NCBI GenBank assembly: GCA_934675735.1
Contig: CAKURR010000009.1
Location: forward strand, 41,105 to 105,104
Length of the DNA: 64,000 nt
Reading direction: 5' to 3'
Source of the DNA: an uncultured Clostridia bacterium
GTDB lineage: Bacteria; Bacillota; Clostridia; Christensenellales; Aristaeellaceae
Within the stretch, counting starts at the first letter, position 1, and the number at the start of each line of letters is the position of its first letter. Under the pieces are notes generated by a model. The model worked only from the letters and a program-made list of their open reading frames with translations. It was not told where the DNA came from and made no database searches. Made by a program: the position numbers and the translations under genes. This document shows positions 49,568 through 57,357 of this stretch, piece by piece.

Positions 49568-49627
49568 ACATCTCGTCACAAGGACGTGGCAGACCCACAT
49601 ACACGTGTTGAAGGGAGTGCTTCCATT

Positions 49628-50638
49628 TTGGCGCTCATTGAGCTGAATCATCTGACCAAGACTTTCAAGGGCAAAACCCAAACGGTGGACGCTTTGAAAG
49701 ACATCAACCTGCAAATCGAGCAGGGCGATATTTTCGGCATCATCGGCATGTCGGGCGCGGGCAAATCGACGCTCGTGCGCTGCATCAACTTTCTGGAGCG
49801 GCCGACTTCGGGCAGCGTCGTCATCGACGGCAAAGACCTCGCGTCGCTGACCCCGAAGGAGCTGCGGCAGCTCCGCCAGCAGGTCTCGATGATTTTCCAG
49901 CATTTCAACCTGCTTTCCCAGCGCGATGTGCGCGGCAACATCGCTTTTGCGATGGAAATCGCGGGCATGAAGCGCCCGCAGATTGAAAAGCGCATCGACG
50001 AGCTGCTTGAAATCGTCGGCCTGACGGACAGGCAGCACAACTATCCCAGCCAGCTTTCCGGCGGTCAGCAGCAGCGCGTGGCCATCGCCCGCGCCTTGGC
50101 GACCAACCCGAAAATTATCCTCTGCGACGAAGCGACCAGCGCGCTCGACCCGACGACGACGACCTCGATTCTCAACCTTCTGCGGGAAATCAACCGCAAG
50201 ATGGGCATCACCATCGTCATCATCACCCACGAGATGAGCGTGGTGGAGAGCACCTGCACCCACGTCGCCATCATCGACGACGGCCGACTGGCCGAGTGCG
50301 GCACGGTCGAATCGGTGTTCAGCCAGCCCAAATCCGCGGCGGCGAAGAAGCTGATTTTCCGCACGACGGGCGCGGACAGCGGCGCGATGGGCGAGCGGAT
50401 GATTCGCATCGTGTTTGAGGGCAGCTCCGCCGACGAGCCGACGATATCCGATTTGGCGATGCAGTGCCACGTAGCCGTAAACATCCGCTACGCCGACACC
50501 CGCGAGGTCAGCGGCAAGCTGTTCGGCCAGATGATTTTGCAGCTGCCGGAGGACCATTTGCAGCAGGAAAAAGCGATTTACTTCCTGCAAAACAAGGGCC
50601 TGCGCGTTGAGGAGGTGAACGACCGTGTCCATGGATAA
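49628..50638 (+). CDS. metN: Methionine ABC transporter ATP-binding protein
   Basis: 336 aa. Walker A GMSGAGKSTLVRC, signature LSGGQQQRVAIARAL, Walker B IILCDEATSALDP and the switch His in THEMSVV are present. A C-terminal NIL/ACT-like domain (about residues 260-336) is the feature that marks MetN. The start is TTG at 49628, with GGGAG about 10 nt upstream; the product then begins MALIELNHLTKTF. It overlaps metI by 14 nt. Confidence 0.95.
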   Translation: MALIELNHLTKTFKGKTQTVDALKDINLQIEQGDIFGIIGMSGAGKSTLVRCINFLERPTSGSVVIDGKDLASLTPKELRQLRQQVSMIFQHFNLLSQRDVRGNIAFAMEIAGMKRPQIEKRIDELLEIVGLTDRQHNYPSQLSGGQQQRVAIARALATNPKIILCDEATSALDPTTTTSILNLLREINRKMGITIVIITHEMSVVESTCTHVAIIDDGRLAECGTVESVFSQPKSAAAKKLIFRTTGADSGAMGERMIRIVFEGSSADEPTISDLAMQCHVAVNIRYADTREVSGKLFGQMILQLPEDHLQQEKAIYFLQNKGLRVEEVNDRVHG

Positions 50639-51290
50639 GATGATACCGCTGATGCTGGGCGGCATCAAAGACACGCTGTACATGACAACGGTCTCCACGC
50701 TGTTTGCGTATCTGCTCGGCCTGCCGATTGCCATTGTGCTGGTGCTGACCGCGCCGAACGGGCTCAAGCCGCAGAAGCTGGTTTACCGCCTGCTGGATAC
50801 GGTGGTGAACATCTTCCGTTCCATTCCGTTTTTGATTTTGATGATTCTGGTTATCCCCGTCACCCGCGCGATTGCGGGCAAAGCCTACGGCTCGACGGCG
50901 ACAATCGTTCCCCTGGTCATTGCGGCCGCGCCGTATGTCGCGCGCATGATTGAGTCGTCGCTGCTCGAGGTTGACCCGGGCGTCATCGAGGCGGCGCAGT
51001 CGATGGGCGCGAACATCCCGACGATTATCTTCAAGGTTTTGATTCCGGAAGCGAAAACGTCGCTGATTGTCGGCGCGACCATTTCGTGCGGCACGATTCT
51101 GGGTTACAGCGCGATGTCCGGCGCGATTGGCGGCGGCGGTCTGGGGCAGATTGCCATCAGCTACGGCTACAACCGCTACCAGACGGACGTGCTCTTTGTC
51201 ACCGTCGCGCTGCTGATTGTGCTGATGCAGGTCATCCAAATCGTCGGCATGAAGATATCGCGCAAGACGGACAAGCGCGTGCGGAACTGA
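50625..51290 (+). CDS. metI: Methionine ABC transporter permease
   Basis: 221 aa with five membrane helices. The EAA loop is EVDPGVIEAAQSMGANIPTI and the family stretch TILGYSAMSGAIGGGGLG is present. GTG at 50625 is chosen (GGAGGTGA ends 6 nt before); ATG at 50631 is an alternative. Translationally coupled to metN. Repeat R13 sits between this gene and metQ. Confidence 0.96.
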   Translation: MSMDKMIPLMLGGIKDTLYMTTVSTLFAYLLGLPIAIVLVLTAPNGLKPQKLVYRLLDTVVNIFRSIPFLILMILVIPVTRAIAGKAYGSTATIVPLVIAAAPYVARMIESSLLEVDPGVIEAAQSMGANIPTIIFKVLIPEAKTSLIVGATISCGTILGYSAMSGAIGGGGLGQIAISYGYNRYQTDVLFVTVALLIVLMQVIQIVGMKISRKTDKRVRN

Positions 51291-51305
51291 CGAATGAGAG
51301 ACGAT

Positions 51306-51388
51306 GCGGGGCTTTGCCCCGCACCCCAGTCGGAACCTGAGGTTCCGACACCTCCCACCTTTTTGATTCAAAGCTAAACTGCTTTGAA
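51306..51388 (+). repeat. Dispersed three-stem intergenic repeat, copy R13
   Basis: GCGGGGC-TTT-GCCCCGC, TCGGAACCTGAGGTTCCGA, and a longer-loop third stem TTCAAAGC / GCTTTGAA. It separates metI from metQ inside an apparent operon. The GC stem faces the metI stop. Confidence 0.85.
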
Positions 51389-51433
51389 ATAGATGTACAA
51401 TTAAAAAACTTTTATCTTTAGGAGGACAAAACG

Positions 51434-52222
51434 ATGAAGAAGCTGCTTACACTCGCCCTTTCCCTCGCGCTGACCGCCACGGTCGGCGCCGCCAGCGCCA
51501 ACACGAAGCTGACCGTCGGCGCATCCGCCACCCCGCACGCCGAGATTCTCGAGGCGGCCAAGCCGATTCTCGCCGAGAAAGGCATAGACCTTGAAATCGT
51601 GGTCTTTGACGACTATGTTCAGCCGAACCTCCAGCTCGAAGCGGGCGATTTGGACGCGAACTACTTCCAGCACATCCCGTATCTGGAGAACTTCAACGCA
51701 GACAACGGCACGCATCTGGTAAGCGCGGGCGCTGTGCACTACGAGCCGATGGGCCTGTACGTCAACCCGGCGAAGGAAATCACCCTCGATTCCATCCCGG
51801 ACGGCGCGACCATCGCCATCCCGAATGACCCGACCAACGAAGCCCGCGCGCTGGGCCTGCTGGAATTCAACGGCCTGCTCACGCTGGAAGACACCAAGGA
51901 TCAGAAGGCGACTGTTCTGAACATCGCCGAGAATCCGCACAAATTCGACTTCGTCGAGGTCGAGGCCGCTCAGGTGCCGCGCACGCTGGCCGACGTTGAT
52001 CTGGGCGTCATCAACTCCAACTACGCGCTCCAGGCGGGTGTGGACGTTGTCGGCACGCCGATTGCCTACGAGAGCACCGAGGTTGCCTATCCGAACATCG
52101 TCGCCGTTCGCGAGGGCGATGACCGCGAAGAGCTCAAGACGCTGGTCGAAGTGCTCCAGAGCGACGAAGTCGTGAGCTTCATCAACGAGACCTATAAGGG
52201 CGCCGTTGTGCCGACGAAGTAA
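51434..52222 (+). CDS. metQ: Methionine ABC transporter substrate-binding protein, no lipobox
   Basis: 262 aa NlpA-type periplasmic-binding protein (TPHAEILEAAKPILAEKGID, PNLQLEAGDLDANYFQHIPY, LADVDLGVINSNYALQAG). It presents methionine, or D-methionine, to MetNI. The signal peptide is MKKLLTLALSLALTATVGAA, followed by SANTKLTV with no Cys at the cleavage region, so the usual lipoprotein anchor of MetQ is missing. ATG at 51434 follows AGGAGGACAAAACG. Confidence 0.94.
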   Translation: MKKLLTLALSLALTATVGAASANTKLTVGASATPHAEILEAAKPILAEKGIDLEIVVFDDYVQPNLQLEAGDLDANYFQHIPYLENFNADNGTHLVSAGAVHYEPMGLYVNPAKEITLDSIPDGATIAIPNDPTNEARALGLLEFNGLLTLEDTKDQKATVLNIAENPHKFDFVEVEAAQVPRTLADVDLGVINSNYALQAGVDVVGTPIAYESTEVAYPNIVAVREGDDREELKTLVEVLQSDEVVSFINETYKGAVVPTK

Positions 52223-52259
52223 GGCAAGTGCAGCCCTAAACGCTTTCAAACACGCAAAG

Positions 52260-52299
52260 AATCGGCCCTCTTCCCAATCAGTTCGGAAGAAGGCCGATT
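52260..52299. terminator. Terminator between metQ and the D-cysteine desulfhydrase gene
   Basis: AATCGGCC-TCTTCC / GGAAGA-GGCCGATT with one bulged base on each side. The T-tracts are short on both strands. Confidence 0.65.
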
Positions 52300-52309
52300 T
52301 ATTTATCTG

Positions 52310-53365
52310 TCAGACTTTCGCCAAATCCCCCAGAATCGCCTGTTCGGCGAACAGCGCCGTCGCGCCGCCCGTGTGCCAGAAGATGACCGTCTCGTTCGGC
52401 GCAATCCGCCCCGTGCGCGCGTGGTCGATGAGGCCCGCCAGCGCCTTGCCCGTGTAAACGGGATCGGTCAGCAGGCCCTCCGTCCGCGCCAGCAGGCGGA
52501 TGGCTTCGTTTGCCGCCTCGTTCGGCTGCTCATAGCCCGGCTCGAAGTAGCCGCGCTCCACGTTGAAATCCGCCGCCGTCACGCGCGTGTCGCTGCCCAG
52601 CCACGCCAGCGACGCGTTCGCCAGTTCGGCGCAGCGGCCCTCGTAACCCTCGTCCTTGCGGCTGACGGCCACGCCCGTGATTTCCGGCCCGACGCCCAGC
52701 GACTTATGCCCCGCGACCAGACCGGCCAGCGTGCCGCCCGTGCCCGTCGCCGCGTAAAGCCGCGTCGGCGCGATGCCCATCTGCGCGCACTGCTCCATCA
52801 TTTCCAGATAGCCGCCGACAAACGCCGTCGAGCCGACGAGACTTGCGCCGCCCATCGGCACATCGTAGCAGCGATGGCCTTCCTTTTCCAGCCGCGCGGC
52901 ATGCTCAAGCCCCAGCCGATGGCAGCGTTCTTCCGTCTGCGCCTCAGTTTCGCCCTCCAGCCCGGGGATGACATTCACCTGTGCGCCGAGAATGCGGTCA
53001 AGCAGCATGTTCGCGCGAATGTCGTTTTCATCCGGCTGCACATACGCGTTCAGGTAGAGAATCGGCTCCATGCCCACGCGGCGGCAGGCCGTCACGGTCT
53101 GCATGGCGTGGTTGGACTGCGTCGCGCCGTAGGTAAACACGGTGTCGCAGCCCTTTTCCTTCGCGTCGCCGAGCAGATATTCCAGCTTGCGGATTTTGTT
53201 GCCGCCGAAAAGGCTCATGCCGGAAAAATCGTCGCGCTTGACATAGAGATTCACGCCCAGCTGTTTGCTGAGCCTGTCGAGCTTATACAGCGGGGTCGGG
53301 AAAAAGCCGAGGTTCGCGCGCGGCTTTTGGTCAAGCAGCGCATGCAGCTGTTCAAATCGATTCAC
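52310..53365 (-). CDS. D-cysteine desulfhydrase / ACC-deaminase-family PLP enzyme
   Basis: 351 aa. The family start PRANLGFFPTPLYKLDRLSK, the PLP-lysine region FGGNKIRKLEYLLGDA, the substrate loop TYGATQSNHAMQTVTACRR and the phosphate loop YAATGTGGTLAG are all seen. Members remove sulfide and ammonia from D-cysteine or act on related D-amino acids. GTG start at 53363-53365, with TAAGGAGGATAAACC upstream. Converges with metNIQ, so a link to sulfur amino acid use is likely. The exact substrate is not certain. Confidence 0.9.
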   Translation of the reverse strand: MNRFEQLHALLDQKPRANLGFFPTPLYKLDRLSKQLGVNLYVKRDDFSGMSLFGGNKIRKLEYLLGDAKEKGCDTVFTYGATQSNHAMQTVTACRRVGMEPILYLNAYVQPDENDIRANMLLDRILGAQVNVIPGLEGETEAQTEERCHRLGLEHAARLEKEGHRCYDVPMGGASLVGSTAFVGGYLEMMEQCAQMGIAPTRLYAATGTGGTLAGLVAGHKSLGVGPEITGVAVSRKDEGYEGRCAELANASLAWLGSDTRVTAADFNVERGYFEPGYEQPNEAANEAIRLLARTEGLLTDPVYTGKALAGLIDHARTGRIAPNETVIFWHTGGATALFAEQAILGDLAKV

Positions 53366-53385
53366 GGTTTATCCTCCTTACATTA

Positions 53386-53667
53386 TCACATCATCATCAC
53401 GTACAGTGCGGCCACGATGCTGAGCACCGCCGCAATCGGCGCGCTGACGGTGAACGCACGGTGTTTGGTCTTATGGTGAAACACGCGCATGCCGATGAGC
53501 GCGCCCACGCCACCGAAGAGCCACGTGCAGGTCAGCAGCGTTTTTTCGGGGATGCGCCACGCGCCGCGTTTGGCCTTGCGCTTGTCCGCGCCGTAAAGGC
53601 TGAAGGTGAACACGTTCATCGCCATCCAGGCGGTCAAAAGAATGTTTTTCAAGTTTTGCTCTCCCAT
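53386..53667 (-). CDS. DUF1294 small membrane protein
   Basis: 93 aa, three membrane segments (TAWMAMNVFTFSLYGADKRK, LLTCTWLFGGVGALIGMRVF, and a C-terminal helix). The DUF1294 hallmark, AxxKRAKRGAWRIPE followed by GGVGALIGM and HHKTKHRAF, is clear. Function unknown. The binding site is poor, because a repeated hairpin lies directly before the ATG. It ends 20 nt before the desulfhydrase start on the same strand. Confidence 0.9.
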   Translation of the reverse strand: MGEQNLKNILLTAWMAMNVFTFSLYGADKRKAKRGAWRIPEKTLLTCTWLFGGVGALIGMRVFHHKTKHRAFTVSAPIAAVLSIVAALYVMMM

Positions 53668-53668
53668 G

Positions 53669-53709
53669 CCGTTTCAATCGTAGAATGCTTCGCATTCTGC
53701 TCTGAAACT
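53669..53709 (-). repeat. Covarying hairpin repeat C, copy 1
   Basis: Minus strand GTTTCAGAGCAGAATGCGAA then GCATTCTACGATTGAAAC. Outer GTTTC/GAAAC and inner AGAATGC/GCATTCT pairs. It occupies the leader of the DUF1294 gene. Confidence 0.75.
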
Positions 53710-53732
53710 GGGTTTTTTATATTTTTTGAGTT

Positions 53733-53803
53733 ACGTTGGGCTGCCGCCCAAACCTGCTTGGGGATTTCATCCCCAAACCCCTTCTTCGCTTCGCGGCGGC
53801 GTC
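53733..53803 (+). repeat. Variant three-stem element (R14)
   Basis: TTGGGC-TGCC-GCCCAA, then TTGGGG-ATTTCAT-CCCCAA, then CGCTTCGCGGCGGCG. The layout is like the R family but without the AACCTGAGGTT core. A related stretch lies at 33326-33380. Confidence 0.55.
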
Positions 53804-53812
53804 AACAAGCAA

Positions 53813-53848
53813 AGCAAGGCTGTCACGTTTCATCCTGACAGCCTTGCT
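53813..53848 (-). terminator. Probable terminator of ftsH
   Basis: AGCAAGGCTGTCA / TGACAGCCTTGCT, a perfect 13-bp stem directly after the ftsH stop. The following T-tract (TTGCTTG on minus) is weak. Confidence 0.65.
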
Positions 53849-53852
53849 GATT

Positions 53853-55763
53853 TTACTTCACTTCAACGTCATCCGCAGAATCGTCGGGTTTCTCTTCCGG
53901 CTTTTCCTCGGCCTTTTCGCCTTCGGCGGAGGGCAGCTGATTCGGGGCCAGAATCGCCATGAATTCCATGCCGGTGATGGTCTCCTTCTCCAGCAGCACC
54001 TTAGCCGTCTCGTGCAGCTTTTCCTTGTTGTCGCTCAGAATCTGATACGCCTGCTCATAGCAGTTGGCGATAATCTGCTTGACCTCCACGTCGATGCGCG
54101 CCGCCGTCTGGTCGGAACACACGAGGTTGGAATCGCCGCTGAGATACTGGCCGGACTGCGTTTCCAGCGCCATCATGCCGAACGTATCGCTCATGCCGAG
54201 GCGGGTAATCATCGCGCGGGCGAGCTTGGTCGCCTGCTCGATATCGTTGCTCGCGCCGCTGGTGATGCGCCCGAAGATGAGCTGCTCGGCCGCGCGGCCG
54301 CCGCAGAACGTGGTAATCTTATCGAGAATCTGCTCGCGGGTCATCAACAGGCGCTCTTCGTCATCCACCTGCATGGTATAGCCCAGCGCGCCGCTCGTGC
54401 GCGGGATAATCGTGATTTTCTGCACGGGCGCGCTGTTCTTGAGCTTCGCCGCCACCAGCGCGTGGCCGCACTCGTGGTAGGACACGGTGAGCTTGTCGCG
54501 CGGGGAGACGACGGCGTTCTTGCGCTGATAACCGGCGATGACCGTCTCGATGGCCTCTTCCAAATCGCGCTGGGAAACCGTCTTGCGGTTATCCTTGACG
54601 GCGGCGATGGCGGCCTCGTTGATGATGTTCGCCAGTTCCGCGCCGGAGCAGCCGCTCGTCGCGCGGGCAATCTGCGTGTAATCGATATTCGGCTCGGTCT
54701 TTACATCCTTGGCATGCACGCGGAGGATGGCTTCGCGGCCCGCCAGGTCGGGCAGTTCGACGGGGATTCGGCGGTCAAAGCGGCCCGGGCGCAGCAGCGC
54801 CTTATCCAAAATCTCCGGGCGGTTGGTCGCCGCCAGAATAACGACACCCTTGCCCGCGTCGAAGCCGTCCATCTCGGTGAGCAGCTGGTTGAGCGTCTGC
54901 TCGCGCTCGTCGTTGCCGCCCATGCCCGCATTGTCGCGGCGCTTGCCGATGGCGTCGATTTCGTCGATGAACACGATGCACGGCGCTTTTTCGCCCGCCT
55001 GCTTGAACAGGTCGCGCACGCGCGCCGCGCCCATGCCGACGAACATCTCGACGAACTCAGAGCCGGAAATCGAGAAGAACGGCACCTTCGCCTCGCCCGC
55101 AACAGCCTTGGCCAGCAGCGTTTTGCCTGTGCCGGGAGGGCCGACGAGCAGCGCGCCCTTGGGCAGCTTCGCGCCGATATCGCGGTATTTCTGCGGGTCG
55201 TGCAGGAAATCGACGATTTCCTTGAGCGCGTCCTTGGCTTCGTCCTCGCCCGCCACGTCGTCAAATGTCTTGCCGGTCTGCGCCTCGACGTAAATCTTGG
55301 CGTTGGATTTGCCGAAGCTCATCGTGTTGCCGCCCATCCGCTGGCTCATCTTGCGGAACATGAACGAGCCGAGCGCGTAGAAAATCACCAGCGGCAGCAC
55401 CCACGAGACGAGGAACGAGATAATCGGGCTCATCTCTTCGGGCACGACCTGGCCAAATTCCACGCCCGCCGCCAGCAGACGGTCAACAAGCTTGTCATCC
55501 GCCGTCACGCGGTTGGTGGTGTAATAAGTGGCTTTGCCATCCTGAATCTGCTCGACAGGCGTGAAGGCAATCTGCGTATCCTCAATCTGAACGGACTTAA
55601 TCTTGCCTTCGTCAAGCATCGAGAGAAATTCGGAATAATCAACCTGCTGGACGCTATACCGCTCAATCTGCGGGAAGAGCAGCGCATTGAGCAGCATCAC
55701 CACGACGAGCGCGATGATGTAATAGACGATCAACGGCCTGTTGGGGTTTTTCTTCTCGTGCAT
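53853..55763 (-). CDS. ftsH: ATP-dependent zinc metalloprotease FtsH
   Basis: 636 aa. Two N-terminal membrane helices flank a small extracytoplasmic domain. The AAA domain has Walker A VGPPGTGKTLLAKAV, Walker B CIVFIDEIDAI and the second region of homology ATNRPEILDKALLRPGRFDR. The zinc site HECGH (H430-H434) is in VSYHECGHALVAA. The C-terminus is an acidic Glu/Lys/Asp tail (KAEEKPEEKPDDSADDVEVK). It degrades misassembled membrane proteins and some regulators. ATG at 55761-55763 with AAAGGAT upstream; earlier in-frame codons lack a site. Confidence 0.98.
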   Translation of the reverse strand: MHEKKNPNRPLIVYYIIALVVVMLLNALLFPQIERYSVQQVDYSEFLSMLDEGKIKSVQIEDTQIAFTPVEQIQDGKATYYTTNRVTADDKLVDRLLAAGVEFGQVVPEEMSPIISFLVSWVLPLVIFYALGSFMFRKMSQRMGGNTMSFGKSNAKIYVEAQTGKTFDDVAGEDEAKDALKEIVDFLHDPQKYRDIGAKLPKGALLVGPPGTGKTLLAKAVAGEAKVPFFSISGSEFVEMFVGMGAARVRDLFKQAGEKAPCIVFIDEIDAIGKRRDNAGMGGNDEREQTLNQLLTEMDGFDAGKGVVILAATNRPEILDKALLRPGRFDRRIPVELPDLAGREAILRVHAKDVKTEPNIDYTQIARATSGCSGAELANIINEAAIAAVKDNRKTVSQRDLEEAIETVIAGYQRKNAVVSPRDKLTVSYHECGHALVAAKLKNSAPVQKITIIPRTSGALGYTMQVDDEERLLMTREQILDKITTFCGGRAAEQLIFGRITSGASNDIEQATKLARAMITRLGMSDTFGMMALETQSGQYLSGDSNLVCSDQTAARIDVEVKQIIANCYEQAYQILSDNKEKLHETAKVLLEKETITGMEFMAILAPNQLPSAEGEKAEEKPEEKPDDSADDVEVK

Positions 55764-55886
55764 AGCATTTATCCTTTCAGGGACGAGTGCGTCCCGACTT
55801 ATGATGGCTTCATGATACAATGAAGATACCCAAAAGTCAATTCCAATCGGCTAAACCATGCAAACAAGCTTCTCAAATGTCGTCTC

Positions 55887-55961
55887 TTCGTATCGCCGCA
55901 AAGCGAATATGGGAGGTCCGGAAACCTCAGGTTTCTGGTAGGGGTTGGGGCAACGCCCCAA
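55887..55961 (-). repeat. Dispersed three-stem intergenic repeat, copy R15
   Basis: Core CCGGAAACCTCAGGTTTCTGG (imperfect at one pair), GGGGCAACGCCCC; the third stem is degenerate around CGTATCGC and GCGAATA. The GC stem faces the rpsA stop, about 160 nt away. Confidence 0.8.
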
Positions 55962-56002
55962 ATAGGTCCGGGCAATAGCCCAGTACATTCCGCAAGAAAG
56001 TA

Positions 56003-56040
56003 GTTTCAGAGCAGACCGCGAAGCGGTCTACGATCGAAAC
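56003..56040 (+). repeat. Covarying hairpin repeat C, copy 2
   Basis: GTTTCAGAGCAGACCGCGAA then GCGGTCTACGATCGAAAC. Same loop and flanks as the copy at 53669-53709, but the inner stem is AGACCGC/GCGGTCT instead of AGAATGC/GCATTCT. The rest of the 358-bp ftsH-rpsA gap has only R15. Confidence 0.75.
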
Positions 56041-56121
56041 GGGTTCAAACCGAAAAGAAACGTAAAAAACGCCGCACGGGGCGAACCCATGCGGCGCATG
56101 ATGCGATATGCGATTGGGAAA

Positions 56122-57252
56122 TTACTCGGCGTCGTCGGCCGGGGCGTCGCCCAGATCGTCAAAGTCCAGACCCTGCACCTCGGCGTCGTAATCGACTTCC
56201 TCGGTGAGCGCCTCGCGGATGGACAGGCTGATGCGCTTGGCTTCCTTGTCCACCTTGAGGACCTTCACGCGCACGGTCTGGCCGACCTGCACGGCGTCCT
56301 CAACCTTGGCAATGCGCTTGAGCGCGCACTGGGAGATGTGAACCAAACCGTCGAGGCCCGGCTCCAGCTCGACAAACGCGCCGAAGGTGGTGATGCGGAC
56401 AACCTTGCCCTCGACGATGGAGCCTTCCGGATACTTCTCCTCGGCCACGTCCCACGGCTGCGGCTGAAGCGCCTTCAGGCTCAGCTGGATGCGCTCCTTT
56501 TCCTTGTCCACACCGATGATCTTCACGGTCACTTCCTGACCCGGGGTCACAACCTCGGACGGATGCTTCACGCGATGCCAAGCCAGATCGGTCACATGGA
56601 TGAGGCCATCCACGCCGCCGATGTCCACAAACGCACCGAAGTCGGTCAGACGGCGGACGATGCCGGTCACGATCTGATCCTTCTCGATCTTCTCCCAAGC
56701 CTTTTTCTTCTCGTCGAGCAGATACGCCTTGCGGCTGGCGACGATGCGCTTCTTGGCCTTGTCCACCTCGATGATCTTGACGGTCATCGTCTTGCCCACG
56801 AACTCGCCGATGTTCTCGACGAAGCGGCGGGACAGGTGAGAAGCCGGGATGAACGCACGAACGCCCATGACGTCGGCGATCAGGCCACCGTTGACGGCCT
56901 CACGACCCGTAGCCTCCACATAGGCGCCCTCGTCGTATTCGGCAACGAGCTTCTCCCAATTCTTGGTGGCCATGACCTTGCGCTCGGAGAGGAGCACATA
57001 GCCTTCGCCATCGTTGAGCTTGACGACTTCGGCCTCGATCTCGTCGTCCACCTTGCAGTCAGTGGTCACCAGATCGTTCTTCTTGATGAAACCGTCAGCC
57101 TTGCCGGGAATGCTCACGACAACACCGTCGTCGCTCACCTGGGCGACAACACCTTTAACAACCTGACCGGGGCGGAACTTGACCATCGTTTCCTCGAGCA
57201 TCGCGGCAAAGTCTTCGCTCTCGGAAACCTGATTCTTTTCCATGTCGTTCAT
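56122..57252 (-). CDS. rpsA: 30S ribosomal protein S1-like, four S1 domains
   Basis: 376 aa with four OB-fold S1 repeats: residues about 28-95 (GQVVKGVVAQVSDDGVVVSI), 113-175, 195-262 (GIVRRLTDFGAFVDIGGVDG) and 280-350 (GKVVRITTFGAFVELEPGLD). The tail is acidic. Clostridial S1 homologues of this size bind mRNA or regulate translation. The ATG at 57250-57252 has AGGAGG 10 nt upstream. Downstream of ispH, plsC and cmk on the same strand, as in many Clostridia. Confidence 0.94.
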   Translation of the reverse strand: MNDMEKNQVSESEDFAAMLEETMVKFRPGQVVKGVVAQVSDDGVVVSIPGKADGFIKKNDLVTTDCKVDDEIEAEVVKLNDGEGYVLLSERKVMATKNWEKLVAEYDEGAYVEATGREAVNGGLIADVMGVRAFIPASHLSRRFVENIGEFVGKTMTVKIIEVDKAKKRIVASRKAYLLDEKKKAWEKIEKDQIVTGIVRRLTDFGAFVDIGGVDGLIHVTDLAWHRVKHPSEVVTPGQEVTVKIIGVDKEKERIQLSLKALQPQPWDVAEEKYPEGSIVEGKVVRITTFGAFVELEPGLDGLVHISQCALKRIAKVEDAVQVGQTVRVKVLKVDKEAKRISLSIREALTEEVDYDAEVQGLDFDDLGDAPADDAE

Positions 57253-57357
57253 GCGGGTACAACCTCCTCAAGTATCTCTACCCGACTGCGCGTCGGGGGA
57301 TGATACATACTTTATTGAATCACGGCGGCGGGGACCACCGGGAAACACAAATGATGT

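Noticed and set aside
49500..49627. SAM riboswitch or methionine T-box before metN
   Set aside because: The leader is only about 55 nt after the predicted start and holds no T-box or SAM-I core sequence.
17100..55961. Interpreting the dispersed repeat as a CRISPR array
   Set aside because: Copies are kilobases apart, vary in sequence and orientation, and have no spacers.
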